A stretch of DNA of 36,233 nt from a virus: IMG/VR virus record IMGVR_UViG_3300011115_000757, positions 1 through 36,233 of that record. One strand, 5' to 3'. Positions 21,448 through 29,379 of the stretch are shown here, piece by piece; the first letter of the stretch is position 1; the number at the start of each line of letters is the position of its first letter. A program made the position numbers and the translations under genes. Below the pieces are notes generated by a model, which saw only the letters and a list, made by a program, of their open reading frames with translations, was not told the origin of the DNA and did not search any database.

Positions 21448-22104
21448 ATGGCTTATCCAACGGTATCTGCCCCCTACGGGTTGAAACCGATCAATCTGTA
21501 CGGCGGTACACCTTTTGCAGGTGCAACTCGTCAGTATCGGATTGCTTCAGGTTACAACACCGGCATTTTCAACGGCGATGTTGTAGAGATCATCAATGAC
21601 GGCACGATCATCAAATCTGCTATCACTTCTGCTCGCGCAACAGTAACCACATCACAAGTTATTGGTGTGTTCATGGGCTGCTCTTACGTTAACGCGCAAG
21701 GCCAAACCATTTACGCTCAATACTTCCCAGCAAACACCACTGCCCCAACAGGTACAGTTATTACCGCTTACGTGGTCAATGACCCTGATACCTTGTTCAA
21801 GGTTGTGATTGCTGCTGGTACTACGGCTGACGGCGCATCTTCTGGCCTGTTGCCTTCGTCTACCACTCAATACACCGTTATCGGTACAAACGTGGAATTG
21901 GTTCAGAACTCTGGTTTGACAACTACTGGCGACAGCCGTGTAGCTGTTGCAGCTTCTGCAACCACAGGAACACTGCCCATGAACGTCGTTGACGTTGTGC
22001 CTGAGACATCTTATGTCAATGGTTCTGGCAACATCGTGTTCCCCGAGCTCATCGTTCGTTGGAACTTTGAGATTCATACAACCACTATCGCTTCTGGCGT
22101 TTAA
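21448..22104 (+). CDS. Structural protein, possible capsid decoration protein, 218 aa
   Basis: A Thr/Val/Ala-rich, beta-strand-dominated protein opening with MAYPTVSAPYGLKPINLYGG, typical of phage head proteins encoded next to the capsid gene. No transmembrane or enzyme motif. It immediately precedes the major capsid gene with an SD (AGGAG) 7 nt before the ATG. Codon use is highly regular here and in the capsid gene, consistent with strong expression. Decoration is inferred from position. Confidence 0.7.
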   Translation: MAYPTVSAPYGLKPINLYGGTPFAGATRQYRIASGYNTGIFNGDVVEIINDGTIIKSAITSARATVTTSQVIGVFMGCSYVNAQGQTIYAQYFPANTTAPTGTVITAYVVNDPDTLFKVVIAAGTTADGASSGLLPSSTTQYTVIGTNVELVQNSGLTTTGDSRVAVAASATTGTLPMNVVDVVPETSYVNGSGNIVFPELIVRWNFEIHTTTIASGV

Positions 22105-22119
22105 TCAAGGAGCTAAATC

Positions 22120-23031
22120 ATGGCTATTTCACGCGCACAACTGCTGAAAGAGTTGCTCCCCGGATTGAACGCTTTGTTCGGTATGGAGTATGCTCGTTAT
22201 GGTGAAGAACACAAAGAGATTTATGAAACTGAGACCTCTGAGCGTTCCTTCGAAGAAGAAACCAAACTGTCCGGCTTCTCTGCTGCACCAGTCAAAAACG
22301 AAGGTTCTGCCATCGCTTATGACAATGCACAAGAGGCATGGTCAACCCGCTATACACACGAAACCATTGCCTTGGGTTTCTCAATCACTGAAGAAGCGAT
22401 TGAAGATAACTTGTACGACAGCTTGTCGTCTCGTTACACCAAGTCATTGGCCCGTGCTATGGCTTACACCAAACAGGTCAAGGCTGCTGCCGTCCTGAAC
22501 AATGGCTTCAGCTCCAGCTACCCCGGTGGCGACGGCGTGTCTTTGTTCAACGCCAACCACCCTCTGATCTCTGGTGGTGTCAACAGCAACACTCCTTCTA
22601 CCCAAGTTGATTTGAACGAGACTTCTTTGGAAGCCGCCGTTATCCAGATCGCTGGTTGGACAGACGAGCGTGGTTTGTTGATCGCAGCAAAACCCAAGAA
22701 GATGATTGTTCCCCCGAACTTGATGTTCGTTGCCAAGCGTTTGCTTGACACTGAACTTCGTGTATCAACTGCTGATAACGATATCAACGCTATCAAGCAG
22801 ATGGGCGCAATCCCCGAAGGCTACACTGTCAACCACTTCTTGACAGACACCAACGCTTGGTTCTTGACCACAGACGTGCCCAACGGTCTGAAGCACTTCG
22901 TTCGTACTCCGCTGTCTAACAGCATGGACGGCGACTTCGACACCGGCAACGTCCGTTACAAGGCCCGTGAGCGTTACAGCTTCGGTTGGTCTGATCCCCT
23001 CGGTATGTGGGGTTCTTCAGGTTCGTCCTGA
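22120..23031 (+). CDS. Major capsid protein
   Basis: A 303-residue HK97-fold type coat protein resembling the Mu gpT-like major head subunits: the N-terminal helix LLKELLPGLNALFG, the FEEETKLSGF strand, and the diagnostic GGDGVSLFNANHPL loop around residues 145-157, then KKMIVPPNLMFVAKRLL. It follows the decoration-like gene, has AAGGAG before the ATG, and is followed at once by a strong terminator, so it is the last and probably most abundant product of the first late unit. Confidence 0.9.
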   Translation: MAISRAQLLKELLPGLNALFGMEYARYGEEHKEIYETETSERSFEEETKLSGFSAAPVKNEGSAIAYDNAQEAWSTRYTHETIALGFSITEEAIEDNLYDSLSSRYTKSLARAMAYTKQVKAAAVLNNGFSSSYPGGDGVSLFNANHPLISGGVNSNTPSTQVDLNETSLEAAVIQIAGWTDERGLLIAAKPKKMIVPPNLMFVAKRLLDTELRVSTADNDINAIKQMGAIPEGYTVNHFLTDTNAWFLTTDVPNGLKHFVRTPLSNSMDGDFDTGNVRYKARERYSFGWSDPLGMWGSSGSS

Positions 23032-23039
23032 TAAACTGG

Positions 23040-23068
23040 AAAAGGGGCCTTGTGCCCCTTTTTCTTTT
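23040..23068 (+). terminator. Rho-independent terminator after the capsid gene
   Basis: Stem AAAAGGGGC, 5-nt loop CTTGT, GCCCCTTTT region, then TTCTTTT. It begins 9 bp past the capsid stop codon. Confidence 0.92.
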
Positions 23069-23078
23069 GGTGTATATT
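23050..23078 (+). promoter_or_regulatory. Weak promoter candidate restarting late transcription
   Basis: TTGTGC (23050-23055), 17-bp spacer, TATATT (23073-23078). The -35 is poor and lies in the terminator loop, so this is only a candidate. Downstream is an inverted pair GTATCTG (23103-23109) and CAGATAC (23135-23141). Confidence 0.3.
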
Positions 23079-23168
23079 GAAGGCATTCCGGGGTTATCCG
23101 GTGTATCTGACAGTCCCGGCTGACGACATGCAGACAGATACGCCTCAACTTGCATGTAAGGAAAAGAC

Positions 23169-23708
23169 ATGGCACGCACTACGTTTCAAGGCCCAGTCCG
23201 GTCACTCAATGGTTTTTATAGCCAAGGCCCCGGTGCTGTTTTGGCAATCACCTCTTCCACCACTCTCAGCCCTGCTGTTCACGGTGGTCGTATTCTTACC
23301 GTTGGCGGTTCTTTGGCATCCAATGTCGTTTTGACTTTGCCAACAATCAACGCTTCTTCTGACCCCAGCTCATCTGGCCCCGGCTCAGACCCCAACACCC
23401 AGAACAACGAAGGCGTTGTTTACACAATTTGGGTTCCCACAACCATCTCTACAAGCTCACTGAAGATTGGTACTGACGGTACTGATAAGTATGTTGGCTC
23501 TGTTTTGTCAATCGACACCGACTCTTCCAACGTAACTGTTGGATTTGTTCCTGCCGCATCCAACGACTTCATCAACCTCAACGGCGGAACAACCGGCGGC
23601 GTTGCTGGCACTTGGGTTCAAATTGTTGCAGTTGCTGCGTTGAAATACATGGTTACCGGCACTGTGCTGGGTACAGGCGTTGTAGCTACACCGTTTGCAG
23701 ATTCCTGA
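23169..23708 (+). CDS. Structural protein, 179 aa
   Basis: Not recognised by name. Ser/Thr/Gly/Val-rich, beta-structured, with a tandem of strands such as LTVGGSLASNVVLTLPTIN and YVGSVLSIDTDSSNVTVGF; this is typical of phage surface or decoration proteins. It is the first gene after the capsid terminator, with GGAAAA before the ATG. Confidence 0.68.
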   Translation: MARTTFQGPVRSLNGFYSQGPGAVLAITSSTTLSPAVHGGRILTVGGSLASNVVLTLPTINASSDPSSSGPGSDPNTQNNEGVVYTIWVPTTISTSSLKIGTDGTDKYVGSVLSIDTDSSNVTVGFVPAASNDFINLNGGTTGGVAGTWVQIVAVAALKYMVTGTVLGTGVVATPFADS

Positions 23709-23721
23709 TTAGGAGCCAATT

Positions 23722-24006
23722 ATGGCAATGCAATATGACGTCAAATCAGCGTATTTGGCAGCATCCGGATCAGCGTATGGCTCACGCACTCGCTTGAAGG
23801 GTGTGTACATCAACACTGGCGGTAGTGCGGCGACAGTTGAATTTACCAATGGAAATGGTGGCACGTCATTGATGAAAGTCGATGCACCTGCTTCAGCCAC
23901 AGGCAATCCTGTGTACATCATTGTCCCCGGTGAAGGCATACTGTTTGAAACAAGTCTGTACGCTGTTGTCACTGGCGCTGCCTCTGTGACGGTGTTCTAT
24001 GGCTAA
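23722..24006 (+). CDS. Structural protein, 94 aa
   Basis: Not recognised. A small beta-sandwich-like protein (TRLKGVYINTGGSAATVEF; PVYIIVPGEGILFETSLYAVV). AGGAG lies 7 nt before the ATG. Its end overlaps the next gene by 8 bases. A virion role is inferred from position. Confidence 0.68.
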   Translation: MAMQYDVKSAYLAASGSAYGSRTRLKGVYINTGGSAATVEFTNGNGGTSLMKVDAPASATGNPVYIIVPGEGILFETSLYAVVTGAASVTVFYG

Positions 24007-24322
24007 GTCACCCGCATGGCAGAGAGCGGAAGGGAAGAATCCCAAAGGCGGGCTGAACGCCAAAGGGCGGGCTTCCTACAACGCAGCAAATCCGGGGAAA
24101 CCCGGGTTGAAGCGTCCTCAACCAGAGGGCGGCAAACGTCGCGACTCTTTCTGCGCCCGAATGAAAGGCATGAAAGCGAAGCTTACGAGCGCCAAGACCG
24201 CAAGCGATCCGGATTCGAGGATTAACAAAAGTCTTCGTGCATGGAACTGCGCAGATGGCGGGTACGTCACCAAAGCTGATGGCTGTGCCACCAAAGGCAA
24301 GACGAAAGGTAAGTTTGTATGA
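23999..24322 (+). CDS. DUF6321-like protein with shared C-terminal peptide, 107 aa
   Basis: The segments KNPKGGLNAKGRASYN and RRDSFCARMKGMK are hallmarks of a phage family that I recall as DUF6321; function unknown. The protein is strongly basic. It ends DGCATKGKTKGKFV, a form of the C-terminal peptide found on several neighbouring proteins. It overlaps the genes on both sides (ATGA with the holin-like gene). Confidence 0.75.
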   Translation: MAKSPAWQRAEGKNPKGGLNAKGRASYNAANPGKPGLKRPQPEGGKRRDSFCARMKGMKAKLTSAKTASDPDSRINKSLRAWNCADGGYVTKADGCATKGKTKGKFV

Positions 24323-24525
24323 ACACGCACGATATAAAGGTAACTACAGATGGCGCAGCTGTGGCAGTAGCCGCAACTAGCGTTATGGGGTGGCTCACGC
24401 CAACAGTAGCTTTGATTGGTTCTTTGTTGACTATTGTCTGGATGTGCATCCGTATCTATGAAACAGACACGGTGCAGAAAATCATCAATCGTAAGAAAGA
24501 CAACGATGCCAGCAACAAGTCTTAA
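24319..24525 (+). CDS. Holin-like membrane protein, 68 aa
   Basis: One or two membrane segments (residues 14-43, centred on WLTPTVALIGSLLTIVWMC) are followed by RIYETDTVQKI and a basic tail. Size, topology and the charged C-terminus fit phage holins of the T7 gp17.5 kind, which time lysis by opening the inner membrane. No endolysin gene is seen beside it, so the call is moderate. Its 3' end overlaps the next gene by 20 bases. Confidence 0.6.
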   Translation: MNTHDIKVTTDGAAVAVAATSVMGWLTPTVALIGSLLTIVWMCIRIYETDTVQKIINRKKDNDASNKS

Positions 24526-25015
24526 ACAAAAGAAATTCATGGATGCTGCGGCGCATAACCCAGCATTTGCGAAAAAAGCGGGCATACCGCAGTCAGTGGC
24601 CCAAGACTTCAGCACTGCTAGTAAGGGTATGAAGTTTGGTAAGGATCGTTCGGTAGCAACCCGCGCCGATCGGCAATCAATCAACAATCCTAAAACCAAT
24701 CAAGGTAAACAGGAATTCTTTAAAAAAGGTGGCGAAATGAAAGAATCCAAAGCGATGGCCAAAAAAGAAATTTCATTCATGGAGAAAAAGGGTGCGCCTA
24801 AATCTATGGTGAAGCATGAGAAAGAAGAGTACGGCATGAAAAAAGGCGGTATGAAGAAGATGGCTTCTGGTGGAATCACCTCTGCCAAGATGGGCGCAGT
24901 AAAGACAGCCGCTCCCAGCAAAGATGGTGTTGCCGCCAAAGGCAAAACCAAGGGCACACAGGTCAAGATGTCCGGTTCTAAACCGCTGGGCATGAAAAAA
25001 GGCGGATACTGCTAA
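24506..25015 (+). CDS. Lys/Gly-rich protein with shared C-terminal peptide, 169 aa
   Basis: Function unknown. The N-terminal 60 residues form a small helical module (QKKFMDAAAHNPAFAKKAGI, then QSVAQDFSTASKGMKFG). The rest is low complexity with KKGG and KKMASGG units and a DGVAAKGKTKGTQVKM peptide. The start at MPATSLK is chosen because earlier codons only shadow the holin gene. Highly basic, so it may bind DNA or an acidic head protein. Confidence 0.72.
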   Translation: MPATSLKQKKFMDAAAHNPAFAKKAGIPQSVAQDFSTASKGMKFGKDRSVATRADRQSINNPKTNQGKQEFFKKGGEMKESKAMAKKEISFMEKKGAPKSMVKHEKEEYGMKKGGMKKMASGGITSAKMGAVKTAAPSKDGVAAKGKTKGTQVKMSGSKPLGMKKGGYC

Positions 25016-25027
25016 AAGGAGCCGATC

Positions 25028-25702
25028 ATGGCAAAGAATGCTGGAAGATTAGCTGGACTTGCTGCGCTTGCTGGCGCGGCATACATGATGTCCAAAAACA
25101 AGGATAAAGAGTCAGGCACGACCGACTCTAATCCTACTAGGGCAGCGCGTCCTGAATCGACTGAAACTCGGCTAGAAACTCCAGCACAGAGTATCGCCAA
25201 GGCGGACAAATCAGTTGGTTCTGGCCCTTCTCCTAATACAAAAGAACCATCTGGTACTCTTACTGACGGGACGGATAAGACTACGGTGGATTTGAACCCA
25301 GATCGTAATAAACCCGTGGTTAAGACCGATGTTAAACCCGTCGTTAGTCCTGTACCCCAACCAGTTTCAGATGCAGATAATAAATCTGCTGCGGCTATAC
25401 CAAGCGGTATTTTTGCTAGCACCCGCAGTAATACTCAAATTCCAGTTCTCCCGCTTGGTTCAAGTGATAAAAAAACATACGAGCGTAAGGCAGGTGCAAC
25501 TGCTAAAGAAGTTAAAGACTATAGAGATCAGCAAGACGCGCAAAAACGCATAGATGCATTGCGTTCATCTGGCGGGCGCAGAGCTGCTGGCGGAGCAATC
25601 AAAAAGATGGCTTCTGGTGGTATGACTTCCAAGCCGTCTTCAGCCTCCAAGCGTGCTGACGGAATCGCCTCTCGCGGCAAAACCAAATGCAAGATGTATT
25701 GA
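25028..25702 (+). CDS. Low-complexity protein with N-terminal hydrophobic helix and shared C-terminal peptide, 224 aa
   Basis: Function unknown. Residues 6-21 (GRLAGLAALAGAAYMM) form a hydrophobic Ala/Gly-rich helix that could insert in a membrane. The middle is Pro/Ser/Thr/Asp-rich and disordered. Near the end come IKKMASGGMTS and RADGIASRGKTKCKMY, matching the neighbouring genes. AAAGGAG precedes the ATG. An ejected virion protein is one possibility, by analogy only. Confidence 0.7.
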   Translation: MAKNAGRLAGLAALAGAAYMMSKNKDKESGTTDSNPTRAARPESTETRLETPAQSIAKADKSVGSGPSPNTKEPSGTLTDGTDKTTVDLNPDRNKPVVKTDVKPVVSPVPQPVSDADNKSAAAIPSGIFASTRSNTQIPVLPLGSSDKKTYERKAGATAKEVKDYRDQQDAQKRIDALRSSGGRRAAGGAIKKMASGGMTSKPSSASKRADGIASRGKTKCKMY

Positions 25703-25710
25703 GGTAAACC

Positions 25711-25929
25711 ATGATGGACGATCTGGAGAAGAACAAGGAAGCGCCCAAAGACATTGACGGCGCTTCTGCTGGGCGAAAGTTCAAGAAGAATGAACCCGGT
25801 ATGCCTGAGCAACCCGGTCAAGACATTCGAGTGGACGGTAAGCCATTGAAAAAAGCGTCTGGTGGCACAGCTTCTTCTCGCGCTGACGGTATTGCACAGC
25901 GGGGTAAGACTCGCGGAAAGATGATCTGA
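25711..25929 (+). CDS. Small basic protein with shared C-terminal peptide, 72 aa
   Basis: Function unknown and no fold is evident; probably disordered. The C-terminus LKKASGGTASS and RADGIAQRGKTRGKMI is the clearest form of the shared peptide. GAGG lies 6 nt before the first ATG. The stop overlaps the next start as TGATG. Confidence 0.72.
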   Translation: MMDDLEKNKEAPKDIDGASAGRKFKKNEPGMPEQPGQDIRVDGKPLKKASGGTASSRADGIAQRGKTRGKMI

Positions 25930-26288
25930 TGATGGCCTCTCGCGGCATGGGAGCAATCAACCCGTCCAAGATGCCGGGTAAGAAGATCATTCGTCGCAAG
26001 GACAAGCCACAAGATGTGGCTATGTACGCGGAAGGCGGGGAAGTAAAACTACATCCTCTAAACCCCAAGAATCCAAAAAACCCGGGCAATCCAAGGAACC
26101 CCGGTATGAAAGATGGAGGCGGTGTAAACGCTGCTGGCAACTACACCAAACCCGGTCTTCGCAAACGGATCGTGGCTCAGGTCAAAGCCGCAGCGACCCA
26201 AGGCACTGGCGCAGGTCAATGGTCGGCAAGGAAAGCACAGTTGGTAGCCAAGAAGTACAAGGCTGCTGGTGGGGGTTACAGAGATTGA
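25929..26288 (+). CDS. Basic protein with QWSARKAQ domain, 119 aa
   Basis: The last 45 residues (KPGLRKRIVAQVKAA, GQWSARKAQLVAKKYKAAGGGY) match a conserved phage domain that I associate with DUF5872, where it is often joined to the kind of sequence carried by the next gene. Upstream is a YAEGGEV segment and a repetitive NPKNPKNPGNPRNPG stretch. Function unknown. It ends in TTGA, coupling the next gene. Confidence 0.7.
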   Translation: MMASRGMGAINPSKMPGKKIIRRKDKPQDVAMYAEGGEVKLHPLNPKNPKNPGNPRNPGMKDGGGVNAAGNYTKPGLRKRIVAQVKAAATQGTGAGQWSARKAQLVAKKYKAAGGGYRD

Positions 26289-26518
26289 AAGCGCCGCAGC
26301 AATCCCTCAAAGATTGGACTGCCCAAAAGTGGAGAACCAAAAGTGGCAAACGCTCTTCTGACACAGGCGAAAGATATCTTCCAGAGGCTGCAATCAAAGC
26401 TCTCAGCCCTGCTGAGTACGCTGCGACAACGCGGGCAAAACGTGCGGGCAAAAAAGCCGGAAAACAATTCGTAAAGCAGCCACCCAAAGTGGCAAAGAAA
26501 ACAGCAGGGTTTAGATAA
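26285..26518 (+). CDS. DUF5872-like C-terminal half, 77 aa, TTG start
   Basis: Conserved segments SLKDWTAQKWRTKSGK, GERYLPEAAIKALSPAEYAA and GKQFVKQPPKVAKKT are familiar from small phage proteins, from memory of the DUF5872 group. The TTG overlaps the preceding stop (TTGA), the same arrangement as for the polymerase and the 19357 gene. The -1 frame is open upstream, so a frameshift fusion with the previous gene cannot be excluded. Function unknown; very basic. Confidence 0.75.
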   Translation: MKAPQQSLKDWTAQKWRTKSGKRSSDTGERYLPEAAIKALSPAEYAATTRAKRAGKKAGKQFVKQPPKVAKKTAGFR

Positions 26519-27444
26519 TGGCAAATACCTCTGGCGCATCCAGCTTTAACCTAGACCTTACCGAGTTGGTCGAGGAGGCATTTGAACGCGCCGGTGGTGA
26601 GCTGCGCACGGGCTATGACCTACGTACAGCCAGACGCAGTTTAAACATCATGTTTGCCGACTGGGCGAACCGTGGCATCAACCTGTGGACAATTGAGACC
26701 GGCACAATTGACTTGGTGCAGGGGCAAAACACTTATCCGTTGCCTGACGACACCATCGACTTGCTGGAGCATGTCATCCGTACAGGCGCAAACGTGGCTT
26801 CAACTCAGGCTGATCTCACCATCACACGTATCAGCGTCTCCACCTACGCCACTATCCCCAACAAGATCACCCAAGCCAGACCCATTCAGGTCTGGATTCA
26901 GCGTTACAACGGGCAGACTTCGCCGACAGGATTGACCCTGAACGGCGCAATCACCAGCACCGACACTGAAATCACGCTGGACTCTGCGGTTGGCCTTCCC
27001 GCTGCCGGGTTTGTCAAGATTGAGAACGAGATCATCAATTACGGGTACATCTCAGGAAACACCCTGTATAGCTGCTTCCGCGCCCAGCAAAATACAACTG
27101 CTGCAAGTCACGCATCTGGCACTACCGTGTATTGGCAACAAGTCCCAGCGATCACCGTCTGGCCTACCCCAGACAATGCACAACAGTATCAGTTTGTGTA
27201 TTGGCGCTTGCGACGAACCCAAGACGCTGGCGGCGGTGTCAATATCATGGACGTGCCGTTTCGCTTCATCCCCTGCATGGCCGCTGGTCTGTCGTACTAC
27301 ATCGCTGGGAAGATTCCAACCGGTGCGGAACGCTTACCGTTTCTCAAGTCTCAATACGACGAGGCTTGGGAGCTTGCCGCTTACGAAGATCATGAGAAAG
27401 CAGCCTTGAGACTTGTGCCCCGTCAAACCTACATTGGGAGGTAA
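26518..27444 (+). CDS. Head-tail adaptor (P22 gp4-like), 308 aa
   Basis: Begins with a helical segment (LDLTELVEEAFERAGGELRTGYDLRTARRSL, broken here only by Asp and Gly) followed by WANRGINLWTIE and QNTYPLPDDTIDLLE, a pattern shared by phage portal-adaptor proteins such as P22 gp4. The middle carries an inserted Ig/jelly-roll-like strand region (TLNGAITSTDTEITLDSAVG). It presumably forms the ring under the portal. Start overlaps the upstream stop as TAATG. Confidence 0.72.
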   Translation: MANTSGASSFNLDLTELVEEAFERAGGELRTGYDLRTARRSLNIMFADWANRGINLWTIETGTIDLVQGQNTYPLPDDTIDLLEHVIRTGANVASTQADLTITRISVSTYATIPNKITQARPIQVWIQRYNGQTSPTGLTLNGAITSTDTEITLDSAVGLPAAGFVKIENEIINYGYISGNTLYSCFRAQQNTTAASHASGTTVYWQQVPAITVWPTPDNAQQYQFVYWRLRRTQDAGGGVNIMDVPFRFIPCMAAGLSYYIAGKIPTGAERLPFLKSQYDEAWELAAYEDHEKAALRLVPRQTYIGR

Positions 27445-27446
27445 CG

Positions 27447-27872
27447 ATGGGCAATAGGTTTGCCAGCGGTAAGTACGCAATTGCTCAGTGCGATCGCTGC
27501 GACCAACGGTTCAAGTTGAAGGTTCTTAAGACTGAAATCATCAAGACGAAGAACTACAACCTCTTGGTTTGCCCCGAGTGCTGGGATCCCGATCAACCAC
27601 AGTTGCAGTTGGGTATGTGGCCAGTTGATGATCCGCAGGCTTTGAGGAATCCTCGCCCAGATCGAAGCTATGTGCTGTCTGGTACGAATGGTTTGCAACT
27701 TGTTCCAACTGGCAACGGGCCAGATGGGGCGGGAACAGTAGAAGCTGGTAGTCGAATCTTTCAATGGGGATGGAATCCGGTTGGCGGAGCATCGTTTTTT
27801 GATACTGCTTTAACTCCAAATTATTTGGTTTTAACGGTAGAACTTGGTACAGTTACGGTTACAACGACATAA
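27447..27872 (+). CDS. Zinc-ribbon structural protein, 141 aa
   Basis: An N-terminal zinc ribbon is visible: AQCDRCDQRF (CxxC) and LVCPECWDP (CxxC), with conserved flanking Phe and Leu. The remainder is Gly/Pro-rich, ending in strands (YLVLTVELGTVTVTTT). It lies directly after the adaptor gene, GGGAGG upstream, and such proteins are common at this position in podovirus-like genomes. Exact role unknown. Confidence 0.72.
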   Translation: MGNRFASGKYAIAQCDRCDQRFKLKVLKTEIIKTKNYNLLVCPECWDPDQPQLQLGMWPVDDPQALRNPRPDRSYVLSGTNGLQLVPTGNGPDGAGTVEAGSRIFQWGWNPVGGASFFDTALTPNYLVLTVELGTVTVTTT

Positions 27873-27882
27873 GGAGTCGATG

Positions 27883-28059
27883 ATGGACACAAAACAGGTA
27901 AAGAAGATCGCTGATAAAGAGGTCAAAGCCCATGAGCAGCGCATGCACCCCGGTGCAAAAAAGATGCGTGCTGGCGGCAAGACCAACAGCGACATGCTCA
28001 AGTATGGTCGCAACATGGCCAAGATCATGAATCAGCGTAGTGCTGGCAGAGGTAAATAA
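27883..28059 (+). CDS. Small basic protein, 58 aa
   Basis: Function unknown. Lys/His/Met-rich helix (KKIADKEVKAHEQRMHPGAKK) followed by RAGGKTNSDMLKYGRN. AAGGAG at 27871-27876 favours this second ATG over the one three bases earlier. It belongs to the same set of short basic genes as those at 24-26 kb. Confidence 0.7.
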   Translation: MDTKQVKKIADKEVKAHEQRMHPGAKKMRAGGKTNSDMLKYGRNMAKIMNQRSAGRGK

Positions 28060-28060
28060 T

Positions 28061-28261
28061 ATGGCTGAGTACAAACAACCTCAAAAAGCACCCATCCAAG
28101 AAGCTGGTATTGGTGACAACAAGAAGTATCTGCGCGAAGCAAATGTTTCAGTTGCCAATACACGCAGTGGCGAGTACAAACCTACCAAAACTGACGGCAT
28201 CAAAATCCGTGGCACTGGCGCGGCTACCAAAGGCTTGATGGCCAGAGGCCCAATGGCATGA
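28061..28261 (+). CDS. Small protein ending in TKGLMARGPMA, 66 aa
   Basis: Function unknown. The conserved-looking C-terminus TDGIKIRGTGAATKGLMARG resembles short proteins seen beside adaptor genes in other podovirus-like phages. The start follows the previous stop by one base. The end overlaps the next gene as ATGA. Confidence 0.7.
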   Translation: MAEYKQPQKAPIQEAGIGDNKKYLREANVSVANTRSGEYKPTKTDGIKIRGTGAATKGLMARGPMA

Positions 28262-28947
28262 ACTATTCTGAGCTTGTAGCTGCGGTCACTGACTACACTG
28301 AGAACACCGTACCCACGGTGAATATGAACACGTTCATAACTCAGGCAGAGCAGCGCATTTACAACTCGGTTCAGTTCCCTTCCATCCGTAAAAATGTAAC
28401 TGGCATCACGGTAGCCAACAACAAATACTTATCTTGCCCCGGCGATTTCCTGTCAACATTTTCGTTGGCTGTGATTGATGCGGATGGCAACTACGAGTAC
28501 CTGTTGAACAAGGATGTGAACTTCATCCGTCAGGCGTATCCAAAGCCAACTGATACAGCTCTTCCGAAGTACTATGCGTTGTTTGGCCCAACCACCACAA
28601 ATGCACCGAGTCCTATCATCACAAACGAGTTGAGTTTTATCCTTGGCCCGACACCTGATGCTGCGTATGACGTTGAGTTGCATTACTACTATTACCCCGA
28701 GTCAATCACGACAGCAACCACCACATGGCTGGGAGACAACTTTGACACTGTCCTGTTGTACGGAACACTTGTTGAGGCTTATACCTACATGAAGGGCGAG
28801 CCTGACGTTATGGCATTTTATGATACCAAGTACAAAGAAGCTCTGGCTCTGGCTCAACGCATGGGTGATGGTCTTGAAAGACAGGATGCTTATCGTAGCG
28901 GGCAGTTCAGGATGCCGCCGCTTCCTCAGAATAATGGGGTTCGTTAA
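28258..28947 (+). CDS. Head-tail adaptor / tail tubular protein, 229 aa
   Basis: Resembles the phage adaptor proteins that bridge portal ring and tail: an N-terminal helix (MNYSELVAAVTDYTE), the FITQAEQRIYNSVQFPSIRK segment, a beta core (NKYLSCPGDFLSTFSLAV) and a C-terminal helix (YDTKYKEALALAQRMGDG). I cannot place it in a named family with certainty. ATGA overlap with the preceding gene. Confidence 0.7.
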   Translation: MNYSELVAAVTDYTENTVPTVNMNTFITQAEQRIYNSVQFPSIRKNVTGITVANNKYLSCPGDFLSTFSLAVIDADGNYEYLLNKDVNFIRQAYPKPTDTALPKYYALFGPTTTNAPSPIITNELSFILGPTPDAAYDVELHYYYYPESITTATTTWLGDNFDTVLLYGTLVEAYTYMKGEPDVMAFYDTKYKEALALAQRMGDGLERQDAYRSGQFRMPPLPQNNGVR

Positions 28948-29369
28948 TGGCGTTCACAGGAAACTTTTCTTGCAACACCTTGCGGGCAGGGTTAGCCAAT
29001 GCAACGATCAATCTGACTTCAGATACGTTTTATTTGGCCCTGTACACAAATGATGCAACGCTGGATGAAACCACCACAGCCTACACTGCAACTGGCGAGG
29101 CTTCTGGTGGAGACTATGTAGCAGGCGGGCAAGTCGTAACGACGACTGTGACATCTGAAGCTACAGCGTCTGGCAGCGTTACATACGTGTCGTTTTCTTC
29201 ACCGTCTTGGACGGGGCAGATCACTGCAAGAGGGGCTTTGATTTACAAAGCCGGAGCCAATGGCGCAATCTGTGTGCTTGATTTTGGTAACGATAAAACA
29301 TCCAGCAATACTTTCACTGTGACGATGCCTGCCAACACCAGCACATCAGCACTCATTCGACTTGTTTAA
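28947..29369 (+). CDS. Structural protein, 140 aa
   Basis: Not recognised by name. Beta-rich, Thr/Ala/Gly-rich, with TFYLALYTNDATLDETTTAY and a C-terminal NTFTVTMPANTS; this style is frequent in tail-associated proteins of environmental phages. Starts by TAATG overlap with the adaptor gene. Confidence 0.7.
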   Translation: MAFTGNFSCNTLRAGLANATINLTSDTFYLALYTNDATLDETTTAYTATGEASGGDYVAGGQVVTTTVTSEATASGSVTYVSFSSPSWTGQITARGALIYKAGANGAICVLDFGNDKTSSNTFTVTMPANTSTSALIRLV

Positions 29370-29379
29370 GGAGTAAAAA

